Positions 12,531-39,649 of a DNA stretch of 64,000 bases are shown here, one piece after another. Made by a program: the position numbers and the translations under genes. The notes under the pieces are model-generated. The model worked only from the letters and a program-made list of their open reading frames with translations. It was not told the origin of the DNA and searched no databases. The stretch comes from Elysia chlorotica (taxonomy: Eukaryota; Mollusca; Gastropoda; Plakobranchidae): positions 139,944 to 203,943 of the forward strand of contig RQTK01000763.1 in assembly GCA_003991915.1 (NCBI GenBank), written 5' to 3'. Positions within the stretch are counted from its first letter, which is position 1. Every line of letters begins with the position of its first letter.

Positions 12531-13394
12531 TATAAACTACAACAAACAAATTGAAAACGGACATACATATGCACAAAAGTATAACACCTGCGCAGAACAC
12601 GAGAGCAATTAGACAAAGTTCTTATTACGCTTATGTTTGCTAACATCCTCTATCTGAGCTCCTTACACGAACCAAAGTAGAGGTTTTAAAGCATATTATG
12701 GGTTATTCGACAGACAGCTGGTCTATGGGTGATGTACATACATGTATTTCTTTCACGATAGCGTATTATTATTCATTAGAAACAAGCGTGCAGAAACCCT
12801 CAGGCTGGTGCAAAGTGCTAAAAATGCAATAGAGACACCAGACACAGCTCAGTCAGTAGTGAAGGTCCCCGGGTCAAATCATAGCTTGGGTCAAAACCTA
12901 CTTAGAAAAGTCGGTAAGTTTGATTTAAAAAAAACAAACAAAAAAAAAACACGACAAAACAAAAAACAACACAAAAACAAACAAAGAAAACGAAAATTGA
13001 GACAACGTGATATTACAATCGTGTTCTCAAGTTAAGGTCTGGAGTGGTTGTTTTGCTTTCCTTTGTTTTTTGTTTCTTTTTTTTTTCCTGCACATACTGC
13101 TAAATAATACTGCGTGACTTTGTTCGAGAGCTAAGTCACGACCTGAGTAGCTGAGGCTCCAACTGCTCACGACTGAACAAGCGGCATAGCTCCTGTCTGT
13201 CCCATGCTCAGCTGTTGCTCGCCGCAATGTGCGAAGCTGTGAGAGGCGAGTCAAGGCCAGGATAGCACCAGGTCTCACTGACGTCTGAATACTTTAGGGA
13301 TAACAAATGATCCCGAGATGTGCATGGCGAGAAAGGCGAGAATAACAAATGACGCCTCATGTGTAGAGCAAGAAAAGTTTTAGTTGAGTTGAGT

Positions 13395-13660
13395 TGGTAA
13401 ATTAGCGCCCAACTTCAGCACTATAATCCAGATATTGTGAACGTGTTCCAAGACTAACGTCTGACAATTTTTCGTGCTGCCACACAGAGACAGACCGCAG
13501 ATACCTGGACTCTTGTCTCAGCTGGTCAAATATAATGACATCGACCCACCCAGTAGGGGACGAAATAGGAGAAATAAATATTTGACCGATCACGGGCTTT
13601 GAACCGGAGACCTGCCTGTAAGACCAACGCTCTACCACTTTCGCCACCCTATCCCCCCTC
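13395..13660 (-). mobile_element. tRNA-derived SINE, full-length
   Basis: A reverse copy. Read leftwards it has the tRNA-like head with the B-box near 13600 (GGTTCAAAGCC), the conserved ACTGGGTGGGTCGATGTCATT middle block, the GTGGCAGCACG core and an altered tail near 13400. Confidence 0.8.
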
Positions 13661-15507
13661 CCAAACTGTCTCAGCTGTTGCTAGACTTAATACTTGAGGT
13701 CGTGAGCAACACCAAGGCCAGAGTACCAGGTCTCTCTGGTGCTTGCCTGTTTGGATGCGGGTAACAAATGATCGCCCAATGTGCAGGGCAAGAACTTAGA
13801 AGAGAGAGAAAACACATGCGCTGTGTTTCACTACCAAGTTTATCAGTACATGTGTCACCATCAACTCCGATAATGCATAAAATAACAACGTTTTTTTGTG
13901 CAGCATGAAAAATACGCTAGAGCGTGAATGGCACAAGTGTAGATAGGAAAGAGAGACAAGAACGAGATGGGTTTTTTTCAAATTGTGTGTGAAGACACAG
14001 TAGCAATAAATAATTATTAAACCGCAAGTCAACCGCTTTGGCCACTGCGTGATTGTCTCATTACATCCACTAGGACGCCACTAGAAAACCAGACCACTTC
14101 TAGCATTAATGGTTTACCCAGAGATAAAATATATAATAAGAGGAGCCAAAAAGAAAGACATTCAAATCAAACAAACATACAAATATAGCCCGAGTGAGAC
14201 TGAGAGGCAAGACAAGCTGTCATGAACCAATGACCTGTCTAACTAGCCAATCTTACAAAAAAGGAACTTGTGGTTTTAAAAGGGATAAAAATGCAATAAA
14301 ACACACAATCTCCATTAAAGAGGGTAGCACAAGGGGTCTGCAAGACAAGCTAACCTTAAACATGAACCTGTCTATCTTGTCAATCTGGAAAAGCGTTTGG
14401 TTTAACAGAGAAAAAAAGTAATACGTTATTTGAGAAGTCTGACCCAGTGGTTAGCGTAAACATCCCCTTCGCCCCCCCCCCCTCCCCCCCCCCCCAAACA
14501 CACACAATCTCCAAAAAGGGGATAGCCCAAGGGGGATCTGTAGGATAGGCAGTCCTGAAACATTGCCTTGTCTATCTTGCCAATTTGGAAAAAAGCATTT
14601 GGTTTAAAAAAAAAAAATTTAAAAAAAAAACACCGACCTGTCTAATCAGCGAAAACCAAGACAGATGGAATTAGCAATTAGGGTGGAGAAGTTTTTTTTT
14701 TACCCTTGGTCGATACGAAACTCGATAGTATCAATTTTTGTCTGTTCTACAGCTGAACCCCTTTTTAAAATGTCGATTAAAATACTTAGAATGGAAAAAA
14801 AGAGTTTCAAAAGTGATTGTATTCCTCCTTTGGAATTGAATACATTCCTTAAATGTTCATTTTGAGGGCTAAGCTGTAAATTTTACAAGCAGACTTTGCA
14901 CTGTGTTGTTTTCAGTCCAGCGACAGATGTGCCCAAAGTGAAGAGAGAATAAGCCTAGAGACTGGCGACAGAGAGACTCGATTCCTCAGCACATGATCCA
15001 TCTTGCGGGAGAGATAGTTTTGCAAGCGGTATGATTCACAAGTGACATCGTAGGAAACAGAGCGAAATAGTACTATACTAATAAATTAATGAATGGATTA
15101 GATAGATACGTCTGTGGAATAAATACAATTGCTTTGATATATACGATAGCCTCTAGGCAAACGGCATGGGCGATCCATGCTAGTGCATTATCGATTCTAC
15201 GGACAGTGTTCCAGAACTACTTTCACGTGAAACAGGTGATGGGTGTATTATATCATGATTATTGATTTGCAGGTTTGGCGTTGAATTTATTAATTTTGCT
15301 AACATGTTGACTACAAGCACTGTTAGTGTTAGTTAGAAACTCATTGTGCAGTAAGTTTTGTTTTGTTTAAGTCATTTCATAAAGGCATTATTTGTGATGG
15401 TGTGAAGAATTCAAGGAAAGACGCACATGTACACAGGCTATAAGAGCTGTGCATTTTTAAACAATTTCATGCACTAAAGAGGCAACCGAAATAGATTTAA
15501 ATGAAAG

Positions 15508-15745
15508 TCGGGGTGACCCTGGGGTAGAACATCGGCTTCCGACACAAAATATCCGTGTTTCGAGCATTGGCGATTGCGCTCCCTACTGGTTGGCGCCAGT
15601 TTAATGTGACTGTCTGAGACAGGAGTCATAGTATCCCCGTCCGGTCCGTGTGTGGCAGCCCATAAAATTGTCAGACGTCAGTCTTGGGGTCCGTCCACAA
15701 TATAGCCTATATAGCTCTGGCGTTGGACGTTAATCCAACTCAAAA
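15508..15745 (+). mobile_element. tRNA-derived SINE, full-length
   Basis: One of the clearest forward copies. The head GGGGTAGAACATCGGCTTCC carries the A-box. It is followed by a decayed B-box, then CTCCCTACTGGTTGG, CTGAGACAGGAGTCATAG, GTGTGTGGCAGCCCATAAAA, TGTCAGACGTCAGTCTTGGG, the AATATAGCCTATATAG block, and a GGACGTTAATCCAACTCAA tail. Confidence 0.88.
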
Positions 15746-16684
15746 ACTATACATAATAAGTACACGAAATAAGACTTTGGAACGCACGTTGTAGTTGTTG
15801 GCTTGTTCAAAACGAACCCGAGATAGGCGAAATAAGGAACAAAAACATAATTAAACATTCATTCGTTGTTTCAGCCAGCAAGATTTAGTCTCCTAAATAA
15901 TCTAGAAAAGCGCACGGACGAACAGTTATAATTAGACTCCTATGCATCCGAATGGTAAATATTGTATAGCCTCTGTAACTTAATGTCCTCCTAGATCACC
16001 TCTAGAATATATTATGCTTTTATAACAATGGGATGCATGTTTAGCGCAACCATAACAGCGACAATAAAAGCCTGCATTGAATGGCTGTACATTATATGAA
16101 TAAGAGATCTCTATTGTTTGACCGGTGTTTTGCAGTCCATGTCCATCAAGATCAACGTCATACGCCATTAGCGATCTCAGACCCCCCCCCCACCTTTCCA
16201 AATCCCCGTTTGTAGTGTTTTCTGTTTTCTTCTATCTTTATCCAAACATATTTAATCTACAGCAGGACAAAACATTCGCATTAATTGTATATGATCAGTA
16301 TGTGTATGAAGTGAATTCATACTCCTTCCCCCCCCCCCCCACCCCTTTCTTGTTTTCACTCACACACACACCAACCCCAATGAGGAGAGTAATTTACTAT
16401 GAATGAAACATGAGGCTTTGTAGCTGAGTCCATACATTGTTTTGGTATCTCGTGTGACGAAAGGGTATATCGCACAACAAATTACTATCTGTAAAGTCTG
16501 CTACTGTGTATAACCGGGCTAGAAGACGTTAAACTTTGAGACGATGAATGCTTTCTCCGTTCGGAGAGCGGACCATTGCTGAAGGCACATGCATGAGACG
16601 GGGCTTGGAAACCTCTCTATTCCACCGTTATCATGGTTATGTGGGCGCTATGAATCCAGATACGTAGATAGATGTATTGCGATG

Positions 16685-16800
16685 GTGTGGCCCATAGCAA
16701 AACGAAGACGATCGAATAGGTGAGGGATCACACACCGGCGTCCAATCGTAGCTCTTTTCTAGGCTTATGGAGCCAATGGGCGAGCAGAAAACCCCACGGT
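16685..16800 (+). repeat. Dispersed copy of the CCAAT-containing repeat
   Basis: It shares the order seen at 1905-2100: CCCATAGCAAAACGAAGACG, then CACCGGCGTCCAATC, then GGAGCCAATGGGCGAGCAG. It is a single unit and lacks the TATA segment. Confidence 0.7.
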
Positions 16801-17399
16801 CACGAGTTCTGATTATGTCACCCGTTCTGGTCGTGTGGATCTCAAAGCCTGCAGTGGGCACTGGTCGCCGCCCATAGAGTGGAGTGTTTGGTGGGCCTCA
16901 CATCCCCACGTTATCGATAGTAGGTGTTAGTCCGTGCATATCACAAAATCTTTCGAAAGTAAGCACTGGGCAGTGTCCATAAATACAGTTAGAACTCGGT
17001 GGCACTGACGCTATGGTACAAAGGAGACTACAAGAGACCAAAACATGCTTTGAAGACCGCAGTTGGAAACACTCAATACAGACGCATATAACTATAGACA
17101 ACAGGGGGCGGGGCGGCAATGCGACGCAAGAAGAATGTTTAACAGCGGCGACATTAGAAGAATATATAATTCAAATAAAGCGTCATGGGTTTCTGTGTCA
17201 AGGTAAGGTAACGTTCAGAACCAAGACATTTGAAACAAGGATCTTGTGTAATCCCTAAGTATGTCGACAACTCCTGGTGCCCTTTTTTCGAAATACGATA
17301 GAATATTGACAGAGAGAAAGAGAGGGAGACAGACAGGCACAGGGAGGGAGAGAGAAAAAGAGAGAGTCAGACAGTTGTTTAGAAACTCTGCCCTGTTTC

Positions 17400-17545
17400 T
17401 GGCGCCCCAGGTAGTTCAGTCGTTAGTGCTCTCGGACTAAAAGCAAAAGGCCTGAGGTTTGATCCTTCGTTGATGATTAAAGGGATGCAAAATAATTGAG
17501 ATGTCAAAGATAACCCGTCAAGATAACCTGGGAAACTAAAGACCC
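17400..17545 (+). mobile_element. tRNA-like SINE head, second family
   Basis: The sequence CCAGGTAGTTCAGTCGTTAGTG followed by GAGGTTTGATCC has A-box and B-box spacing, but no paired acceptor stem. The bases after it (AAGATAACCTGGGAAACTAA) resemble those after the tRNA-like segment near 21.2 kb, supporting a second, older SINE family. Confidence 0.5.
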
Positions 17546-19026
17546 AGATAGATTAAATGCATGACTTTGTATGTGAGAAAGCTACGGGAAGGTTTAATTA
17601 AATGATCCATCAAGACTCCAATAAAGCAACAGAGTCACAGTCACTGAGTTTCAACTGATGCAGCATAAATGACAGAATGCATAGGATGCTGAGACTACCT
17701 ACTCACTGTCATTGCATTGTGTGGAGTACCCACTAGTCAGTAGTAGTAGCAATCAAAACAGATTTTTTCTTTCATTTTTCAAAATCAAATATTAACATGT
17801 TATGCTCTGCATGACCATCCTTGATAACTACTTTCAAATAAGAGGGCAGACAGGTTACCAGTATAGCTAATATGGTTCAAAATCAAGATGATTGTGGGAG
17901 GAACAAAAAATTTAAAAGATTTAAAAAAAAAAAGTTAAGAATAAAACCATTTTAAGGTCGAAAACCATAAAAAATGATGGAAATGGGCAATTAGATGTGA
18001 ATGCTTATATTTTATTCCCATCCTGTTTCTATTTTGCATTTATAAACATACATCCAATAGTTTGTTTTGTTAGTTAATAATATTATTCCCAGCTCGTTTT
18101 TCTTTATTTATGAGAGAGTTTTGCTTTATTTGACGATGCAGCTTAAGATTTGATTTGAGAAAAAAAAACACCAAAATACTTCAATGTTGATCTAGACAAT
18201 CTAGATCTATACACATATATGGCAAAATTAGGAGAAAAAGCAACTATATTACATATCGATATATAGATATATAAAGGGCTATATCTCGCACATTTTTACT
18301 TAAACTGTACATTGTGTTTCTGCCTCTTTACCGTTATTGTCCAAGAACTTTTGTGTTTTTGTCCAAATTTTGCAAACACATACGCAATATATCAGAGCGT
18401 TTTTGTTCAAATCAAATTTTTTGAACTTATAATTTAACATTCCCTAGGTCTCTGATAGTTTAAATTACTATTTAAAGTAATGATGTAATCGCGATGGAAA
18501 GTGCTTATAATTATATGCAGACACAGAAACACTGTAGGCCTATATAGCACAAATCTAACAAAATTTGGGGGAAAAAAACACTATGGATATTCATACTAGT
18601 GAATATAGACTAGTTTTAAGACTAGGGCCTAACTATTAAGTTTATTTTATTTACTACTTCAAAGTGGTAGGCGAAAAGTGTAAGTAAGTTCAAAACAGTT
18701 TCTTAATTTAATTTAATTTTCTTTACCACTAGATTTAGATCTTTATCGATCCAATCACCTTGCCCTCTCTATCGTATATGGTCGCCATGTAAACCAAATT
18801 ATTTTACTAGGTTTCTGTATAATTTTAGCCTCTTTGTTTCAAATCTAGATCTAGATCTAGAATCTAGTCATCATTATCACGTAAACAGAGCCGGTACCAC
18901 AAGTACAAGTCCCTTAAATCTTGAGATCTGGGGAATTGAATTACATTTTTAGATTCTTAGATTACAAGCTATATATCTAGATTGAGATCTTATCTAATGT
19001 CTAAAAATTCTAGAAATCTATTATAA
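17546..19026. other. AT-rich stretch without genes, (AGATCT)n patches
   Basis: Nothing coding is seen. The composition is strongly AT-rich. Short runs of overlapping CTAGAT/AGATCT motifs appear at about 18846-18862 and become dense toward the donor of the next exon. Confidence 0.6.
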
Positions 19027-19075
19027 TCTAGATCTAGATCTAGATCTAGATCTAGATAGATGTAGATCTAGATTC
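19027..19075. repeat. (CTAGAT)n hexanucleotide repeat
   Basis: Six-base CTAGAT units are repeated about seven times, beginning 11 bases past the splice donor of the exon at 19087-19287, within its intron. The same word recurs near 18.85 kb and 63.1-63.4 kb. Confidence 0.9.
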
Positions 19076-19086
19076 CAGCCGCTTAC

Positions 19087-19287
19087 CTCTTCGTTATCCT
19101 TGGAAAAGGGTACTTTGCCACTTCCATATATATCTGAATCACCGGCTCGTAAATTTATACGAAGAAAAGAATGACAAAGGAATAGCTGAAGTCCTAATGT
19201 TACTCCTGCTGCGATGAAAAACTTTCGGTAACGCACACACAATCGTCCAGTTCTTGATCCTCTTGAATCAACCCTGGAAGCTGCCAT
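19087..19287 (-). CDS. First coding exon of a type II (signal-anchor) membrane protein
   Basis: Sixty-seven codons run from an ATG in strong start context (AAGATGG) to GAAGAG|GTAAGC, phase 0. The first 23 residues are basic (R/K at 5, 9, 12, 15, 19, 21 and 22). A hydrophobic segment of about 19 residues follows (FIAAGVTLGLQLFLCHSFL), then a polar stem. A short basic tail, one membrane helix and a lumenal stem is the standard start of a Golgi type II enzyme. The length and RYRKFF entry resemble starts of peptide O-xylosyltransferases, but the only xylosyltransferase exon here is on the other strand 19 kb away, so I do not assign a family. A possible next exon is at 10741-10848. An upstream in-frame TTG was ignored as a start. 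Confidence 0.7.
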
Positions 19288-19597
19288 CTTCAATCACAGC
19301 AGATGACAGACTAAACATCCTGAACCAGAACTCCAGAAGAGTGGGCGATAACGACACTAATTATTGATTTCATTTACAAAGAGTGTTCCCTGTTCGTCTA
19401 CGTTTCTAAATAACCCCATCTCAAACAGATGCAGATATGTTGTCACGGTGTTGTACTTTTAAAACATATAAATAATTCACACTATTGTCAAGATTTCATG
19501 ATGTGTTAAACGCAACTCAGCCTCTCAATACAGAATGATTGAAAAGCAAGCGGAAACCAGTGCAAGAACGATGGCGTGTTTGAGAGAGATGATACGT

Positions 19598-19599
<2 letters not shown>

Positions 19600-19655
<56 letters not shown>

Positions 19656-19876
19656 TGGTAGTAAAACTGTAACACTATATAGGATATATTGTGGACAGGC
19701 CCCAAGACTGGCGTCTGACAATTTTATGTGCTGCCAGACACAAGACCGAGTTGGGAGACAAAGATTCCTGTCTCAAACGGTCACAGTAGGGAGCGAAATC
19801 GTCGGGGCTCGAACCACGGACCTCCTGCGTCGGAAGCCGATGTTCTAACCCAGGACTACTGCGACAGTGCGCCCCC

Positions 19877-19915
<39 letters not shown>
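19600..19915 (-). mobile_element. SINE inserted in a (GA)n tract
   Basis: A reverse SINE copy (about 19660-19878) is flanked by (GA)n on both sides (19600-19652 and 19880-19915), consistent with insertion into one tract and target duplication. It keeps the B-box (GGTTCGAGCCCCGACGATTTCG on the minus strand), the core and the GTCCACAATATATCC block, but lacks part of the middle domain. Confidence 0.85.
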
Positions 19916-19918
<3 letters not shown>

Positions 19919-20339
19919 GGTAATGGCAAGCATACTACATGTATTCGCTTTTCCTTAATTCATTTAGAAATTTACCAACTTTTTAACGAATTTAAAAATC
20001 TACTTAAAAAGTGATATTGAAAAAAAAATGAAATAACAGTTTTGACAGCAACTATACCCCATTGATCGTTTTAATCTGTAATCCCCAGTTTTGATAATAA
20101 TACTATGAGTATTATAAGGATACCGGTATAGGCCTAACTAAAACATGGTAACTACAGGCGCGGATATCAACTGCAATTCATACGCAGATGTGTATAATGA
20201 GGATTATGATTATTGTTACAGATATTGGTGTTTTGTTGTTGTTATTTTTTTTAAATCTTATTTTATATTTATTTCCTTTGGGGGGATTGGGGGGGGGGGT
20301 CTTTTTTTTTTTTTAGATATGAGAGGAAATAGAGTGTAG

Positions 20340-20520
20340 GGCATTGGTCTCCAAATCGGGAAGTCTGCAAGTAAGTGAAATGAGGCCAGCTGAGACAGAA
20401 TCCTAGTATCCCCATAATGTCTCGTGTGTGGCAGCACGTAAAATTGTCAGAATTTAGTCTTGGGACTCGTTGCCTTATGATATCCTCCTTGAGATCTAGG
20501 AGACATAAAACTAAGAGAAA
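20340..20520 (+). mobile_element. SINE, 3' two thirds
   Basis: A forward copy: CTGAGACAGAATCCTAGTATCC, TGTCTCGTGTGTGGCAGCACG, AATTGTCAG, then a diverged end AGACATAAAACTAAGAGAAAG. That end matches the last bases of the 160-bp unit at 1939-2400, linking the two repeat types. Confidence 0.75.
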
Positions 20521-21139
20521 GTTTCTATCCTAGCAAGAGAGGAGAAAACAACTCTGTAGACCTCAGCTTTTATTTCTAAAAAAAAAAAAATTGGCTACCG
20601 TTTGATTTCCATTAAATTTTTTTGGAATAATAAACTGATATCGGTCAGATATGTTAACAGCGTTGAAAATAAAAGCACCTCAACTTTAGAAAAACATGGT
20701 GTGTTGTCGATTCTGACTCCAGATTTTTGCTTTTTTTTGTATATGAAATAAGACAGAGTATAAATTCTCTGACCTTTAAAGGTGTCAATAATTGCAAGAT
20801 TGGAATCAATACCTTAACATAATTATTATTCATCGCATTTAAGAAATGAAACCCTTTCATGCTGTCGCAGACTGCACCAACAGTTTAATGTAGAAAGGAT
20901 GTCCCAAGTTGGGTGATTTAGGAAATGCTGGAAGGCAAATCAATACATCTCTGTACCTAGAGATTACAGACAAATCTTGTCTCCTGTTTTAAAAAGCCTT
21001 CAGTCTTTCAAGTGCAAGACTTAAGGTTTTACAAATGATCTTGGGCCCTCATGAGAGGATGTTTTTTTTGGTGTGTTAACTCTATATAAGAGCGATTCAA
21101 CGCCTGCAGAGAATCTGAATGTTAAACTATTAGACCCTG

Positions 21140-21280
21140 AGGCACCAGACTGCTCACTCTGTAAAGCTCTGGACAGATCAGCAGGGGATCTGAGGTTCAA
21201 ATCTCAGCTGGTTCCCTGGTCTCCATATTAAAATTTTTCAGGCAACTTAGGAAACTTAAAACTAATCGAAGGTCCCAATC
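21140..21280 (+). mobile_element. tRNA-like SINE, second family
   Basis: It contains GAGGTTCAAATCTCAGC, a good B-box, about 30 bases after a degenerate A-box. It is followed by CAGGCAACTTAGGAAACTTAAAACTAATCG, similar to the bases after the segment at 17.4 kb. Confidence 0.5.
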
Positions 21281-22224
21281 AACTACATGTATTCTTTTTT
21301 CTTTTAGAGCAGGCAAAGATATTCCAAAGCTGATAGATTTCAGTTTTCTATTCCAAGTAGCTTGACCTCAGGTACTTGGAAGTTGGAAAAATCTGCTCTT
21401 TAAACATAAGATTAAGAACGCACAAACAGTGAAATAAGAACAAAAATGTAATGCGTTCCGCTTCTTATTTCTTTAATTGATTCTCCAAGTTGTACATTAG
21501 CACCCAGACATAAGAACTTTTGTCTCAAATTACTCACATTGACTGAAGAGTTACGCATTTCTCACGCTCCGATATTACTCAGCATATGTCACTTTTTTTT
21601 TCTTACCTAAAAACATTGTATCACTAAAAAACTTTAACTCAATGTTGTAACAGGAAGACTCGAGTCATAACCACAGTCAATTACGTGAACAACGTTTTTT
21701 TTTTTAAATAAGTGCCCATACACTTATATAATATATACCAAACTCAATGAAATAGCTTAACACCAAAAAGGAAGATTTACTGGGAAGACAAAATGAGGGT
21801 ACAACATAGGAATAGGAATACATGTATAAGAAGCAACAACTTAGATTCATATTATGCTTTTACAAGGGCAAAATCTTTTTAACTACATAAAATTGTATAA
21901 TAATTGTCATTTTGAGTTCGTTTTAATACTTTTATATTAAATTCAGACACTTCTTAAAAAAACTGAAACTGCAATGACTAAGGACAATAAAATACCTTTA
22001 AATATTTTTACCTTTTTAACAAAATCTGCATATGTAGCAAAATTGGAAAAGATCATTAGTCTTTTTAATGCTGTCAAAAGAGTGAATATTTTCTCACATG
22101 GAAATTAAGGATACAATTTAAAATTACTTTACCTTCATGAAGAAGGTTCCTCAAAAATTTACTAGCGATAACTTTCTCAAAAGGAGACTTTTACTAACAT
22201 TTAGTTTCATTCTATTTTACAAAC

Positions 22225-22385
22225 ATTTTTGTAGTTTTTTAGTAAAAAATTGTTAATAATTATTGCCCCTGTAGTTTTCTAGTAAATAATTGTTAATATT
22301 GCTACTGTAGTTTTCTAGTAAATAATTGTTAATATTGCTACTGTAGTTTTCTAGTAAATAATTGTTAATATTGCTCCTGTAAACT
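22225..22385. repeat. 36-bp minisatellite, four copies
   Basis: Four near-identical units read TGTAGTTTTCTAGTAAATAA and then TTGTTAATATTGCTAC. No coding frame is kept. Confidence 0.9.
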
Positions 22386-22419
22386 GTTAACTCATGTTAT
22401 GTAACTTGGAGTTGTTTAG

Positions 22420-22525
22420 TTGGTTAACGTCCAACATCACCACTACATGAACTATATTGTGGACGGGCCCCCAGACTGACGTCTGATAATTTTATGTGCT
22501 GTCACACACAAGACAGAGCGGGGAT
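22420..22525 (-). mobile_element. SINE 3' fragment
   Basis: A reverse copy limited to the tail and core: GTTAACGTCCAACATCACC, ATATTGTGGACGGGC, GACGTCTGATAATTTTATGTGC, and GACAGAGCGGGG. Confidence 0.85.
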
Positions 22526-24884
22526 AAGTTATGTTTATGCTTTAAACGCTTTTTTTCCCCTGTTGTTTTTGCGCCATTCTTCCTTAGTTATGGGCAAAGA
22601 CAAACAGACCGATAGACAAAGAAAAATACAATAAATGCAGCAAAATTTTTTATGGAGAAAATTTCATTGAAAAGAATTAATTTCCATAGGTTTTATGGAA
22701 AAAAACATGGAAGAAAAGAAATTCTTTTATACCTCAAAACTAATGCATTCATGGTATACATGATAGGGTTAAAAATCTAATGCTGCACCTGCCAATCCCA
22801 ATGATCCATCCCTAAAACTCATTGTGCGTAAGCCGAGTGTTGATAGATAACAAATATTTAAAGTAGCATTACAAAAAATAAATAACCATTTCATCAATCT
22901 CTGTGAATGGTTTAGGAGATCATTATGAAAGTTTACGTGTAACTGAGACTGGAGAAACAAAGACTGAAAAGTACACATTAAAAAGGGCTTGACTATTATA
23001 GATGTAAACCACAGTAAGGTACACATAAAAATAAGAATATGATATGTATTAAAACTGTTACATTGTATTTGAATTTGTCACTCTCAGCTTGAACTTGAGA
23101 TGAGTAAAACTATCGAACAAGGAAAATAAAAGCGGGATCCAAAGAAACACGTCTTTAAACCAGTCCAAATAATCTTGCTGTTACGATCCCCTGGATAACA
23201 TAAAAGACGTTCAAGCCAGAGAGTCCAATCTCCAGTAGCAAAATTTGTTATTTTAACAGTTAAAAATTCATTAAAAAAAAAGCTTTTTCTTTTTTTTTTT
23301 TAAGTTTACAAATAGTTCAAAAGAGCTAAAAATTTGGAAATGTTAATTACAATAGATAACATTGCAAGCTTTGTGCAATGTTCACCCAGAGGAAGTTAAG
23401 ATAAATACATTCCTCTGAACATCCGAAACCTTTAATGTGATATGAGACATGTCACTAAAGTGATTTATATGCCATTGACAGGCATGTTTCCTAGCCCAAC
23501 TGAGACGAAGCATTGGCAGAAAAATATTTGTTACTCAATTTAATCATCATTTAGAACATTTGTGGAAAATCTGAAACACAGCAAAGTAACAATTCCAAAC
23601 ATTAACCTAAAACATTTCAATTTTAAATTGAAAACACATGGTTTATACAACACCTCAACGTTCTTGCAAAACTATGACTATATCAATTCAATGTAATCAT
23701 ATTGTCAGTTCATAGAATGTTTTCTTGTCTACATTGACATTCAATTAATTCTACCCGATCTATTTCATGGGCAAATCAATTGAAATCTATGAGTCTTCCG
23801 TACAGAAACAACAAAAAGATGAAATTATCACCATAGAAACCAAATTGAACTCTATGATGAAATTGCATTATCATCTCCTCTCAAAATAAGACAGTATGAA
23901 TAAATACTGTGCTCCCAAGATATTTTTGCAATTTTACTGAATGCACATATATATATTCTCCTTTTACCATTTTCATTAGACTTAGAGCAAGATCTTTTTA
24001 GCTTTGACTCAGAGATAGACTAATTCTCTCATTCAATCCCCACCAGGTACATGTACAGATTGTAAATCTCAAAGTGGAAATTCATTTCTGCAGCTTAACC
24101 ATAAAATCAGGTGGAATTTTATCTGATTTGTAAGTAAATAAACAATATCTAATGCACTGACCATGAAATACAAACACATCATCTTTACACTCAGTACTTG
24201 AAACACTTTATCATTTTACAATGAACACTTACAGGGTTAAAGCAATAGTTAGACTCATATAGATATAACAATCATGCTCCGCATAAGCTTTGGTGGCTTT
24301 ATAATGTTATGTGATATGTTTGCAAGACCATTCAACATCACCCAATCTCTTGATAATTCATTTGACATTTTAAGCTTACTTCAATTTTCTCGATCTCTAT
24401 TTGATTGCTCACAATCATTCATGATCAACTTTGACTCGTAATGCTGATCAGTTTGTTCTTCCTGAGTTTGATAAGACCAGTTCATTTATTTACTTTTGTA
24501 TCCCTCATACACATATATACATATTTTTTTATTTTCATTCCAATGTTTTCAACCCATAACTATTTAAACATATATTTCATTCATTCTACAAAGTCAAGCA
24601 ATTTGCACCATACTTATTTTCCTGGACTACTACATCTTGGTGTATTTAACAAGCAAGCATAGCTTTCAGCCCATCTATATCTCAATTTTATATTAAATCA
24701 TCTTACAACAAGAAAATTGCATCACACCTCATTCCTTGATTTTAAAAACTAAGCCTTGCTTCACATATCAAAGGTTACAGAGATGATGAAACTAACCAGA
24801 GAAAGAGAGATATGGAGGGACATGATCACCAACGCTATGAGGCATGGTACTTGATGATGATGATGATGATATCAAATCACCCAA
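22526..24884. other. AT-rich stretch 3' of BTAF1, no gene seen
   Basis: No coding exon is recognised on either strand. It may hold the BTAF1 3' untranslated region and a missing last exon encoding the family's conserved NFMxSL-type end, but I could not find such an exon. Confidence 0.45.
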
Positions 24885-25188
24885 CACATGCAAGTAATTT
24901 TCACCACGTCTAGATCTAATTCTCAAAACTTTTGTACCTTGCCTCACTTTGCAAGACTCTCCATGAAGGTTTTCATGTTGTTATCTGAACTGTATGCCTT
25001 GCCTCCCTCTGACTTCCCTCACTTTGTCAGAATCTTCATGAAGGCTTCCTTGCCTCACTTTGCCAGATTTTCCGCCTTGCCTCACTTTGAGAGACTCTCC
25101 ATGAAGGCTTCCATGTTACACTCTGTACATTTTGCCTCACTAAGCTTCCATGTTGTACTCTGCCTTGCTTCACTCAGACTTGCCTCAC

Positions 25189-39315
<14,127 letters not shown>

Positions 39316-39649
39316 CTGCGATCACAAGTTGTTATCAATGCACACAGATTACATAAAGAATTGTGGCTAACTCATACATCAAATTAAACAATGATGTAGA
39401 AATAGAATGGCTGAATCATGACTGTTAAAATACAACAAACATTTGAAGTTCAAGGATAAATTCAGAGCCAGGATTAACTGAAAATGTGTAGAAATAATAA
39501 TTATATGGTTAAACAGACAGCAACTTCAACTTGAAAAAAAACCAGCCCCTAGACTGTAATTTTATAATGAAAAGATGCGGTCAAAATTTTCAATCTCTTT
39601 TTAACACATGTTTACTCTGATTTATCTAAAATGCTTTCTTCCAGCTTAT

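Noticed and set aside
17013..17258. 81-codon plus-strand frame ending near AAGGTAAGG, as the next xylosyltransferase exon
   Set aside because: No similarity to the expected WGGASLL region and no strong acceptor.
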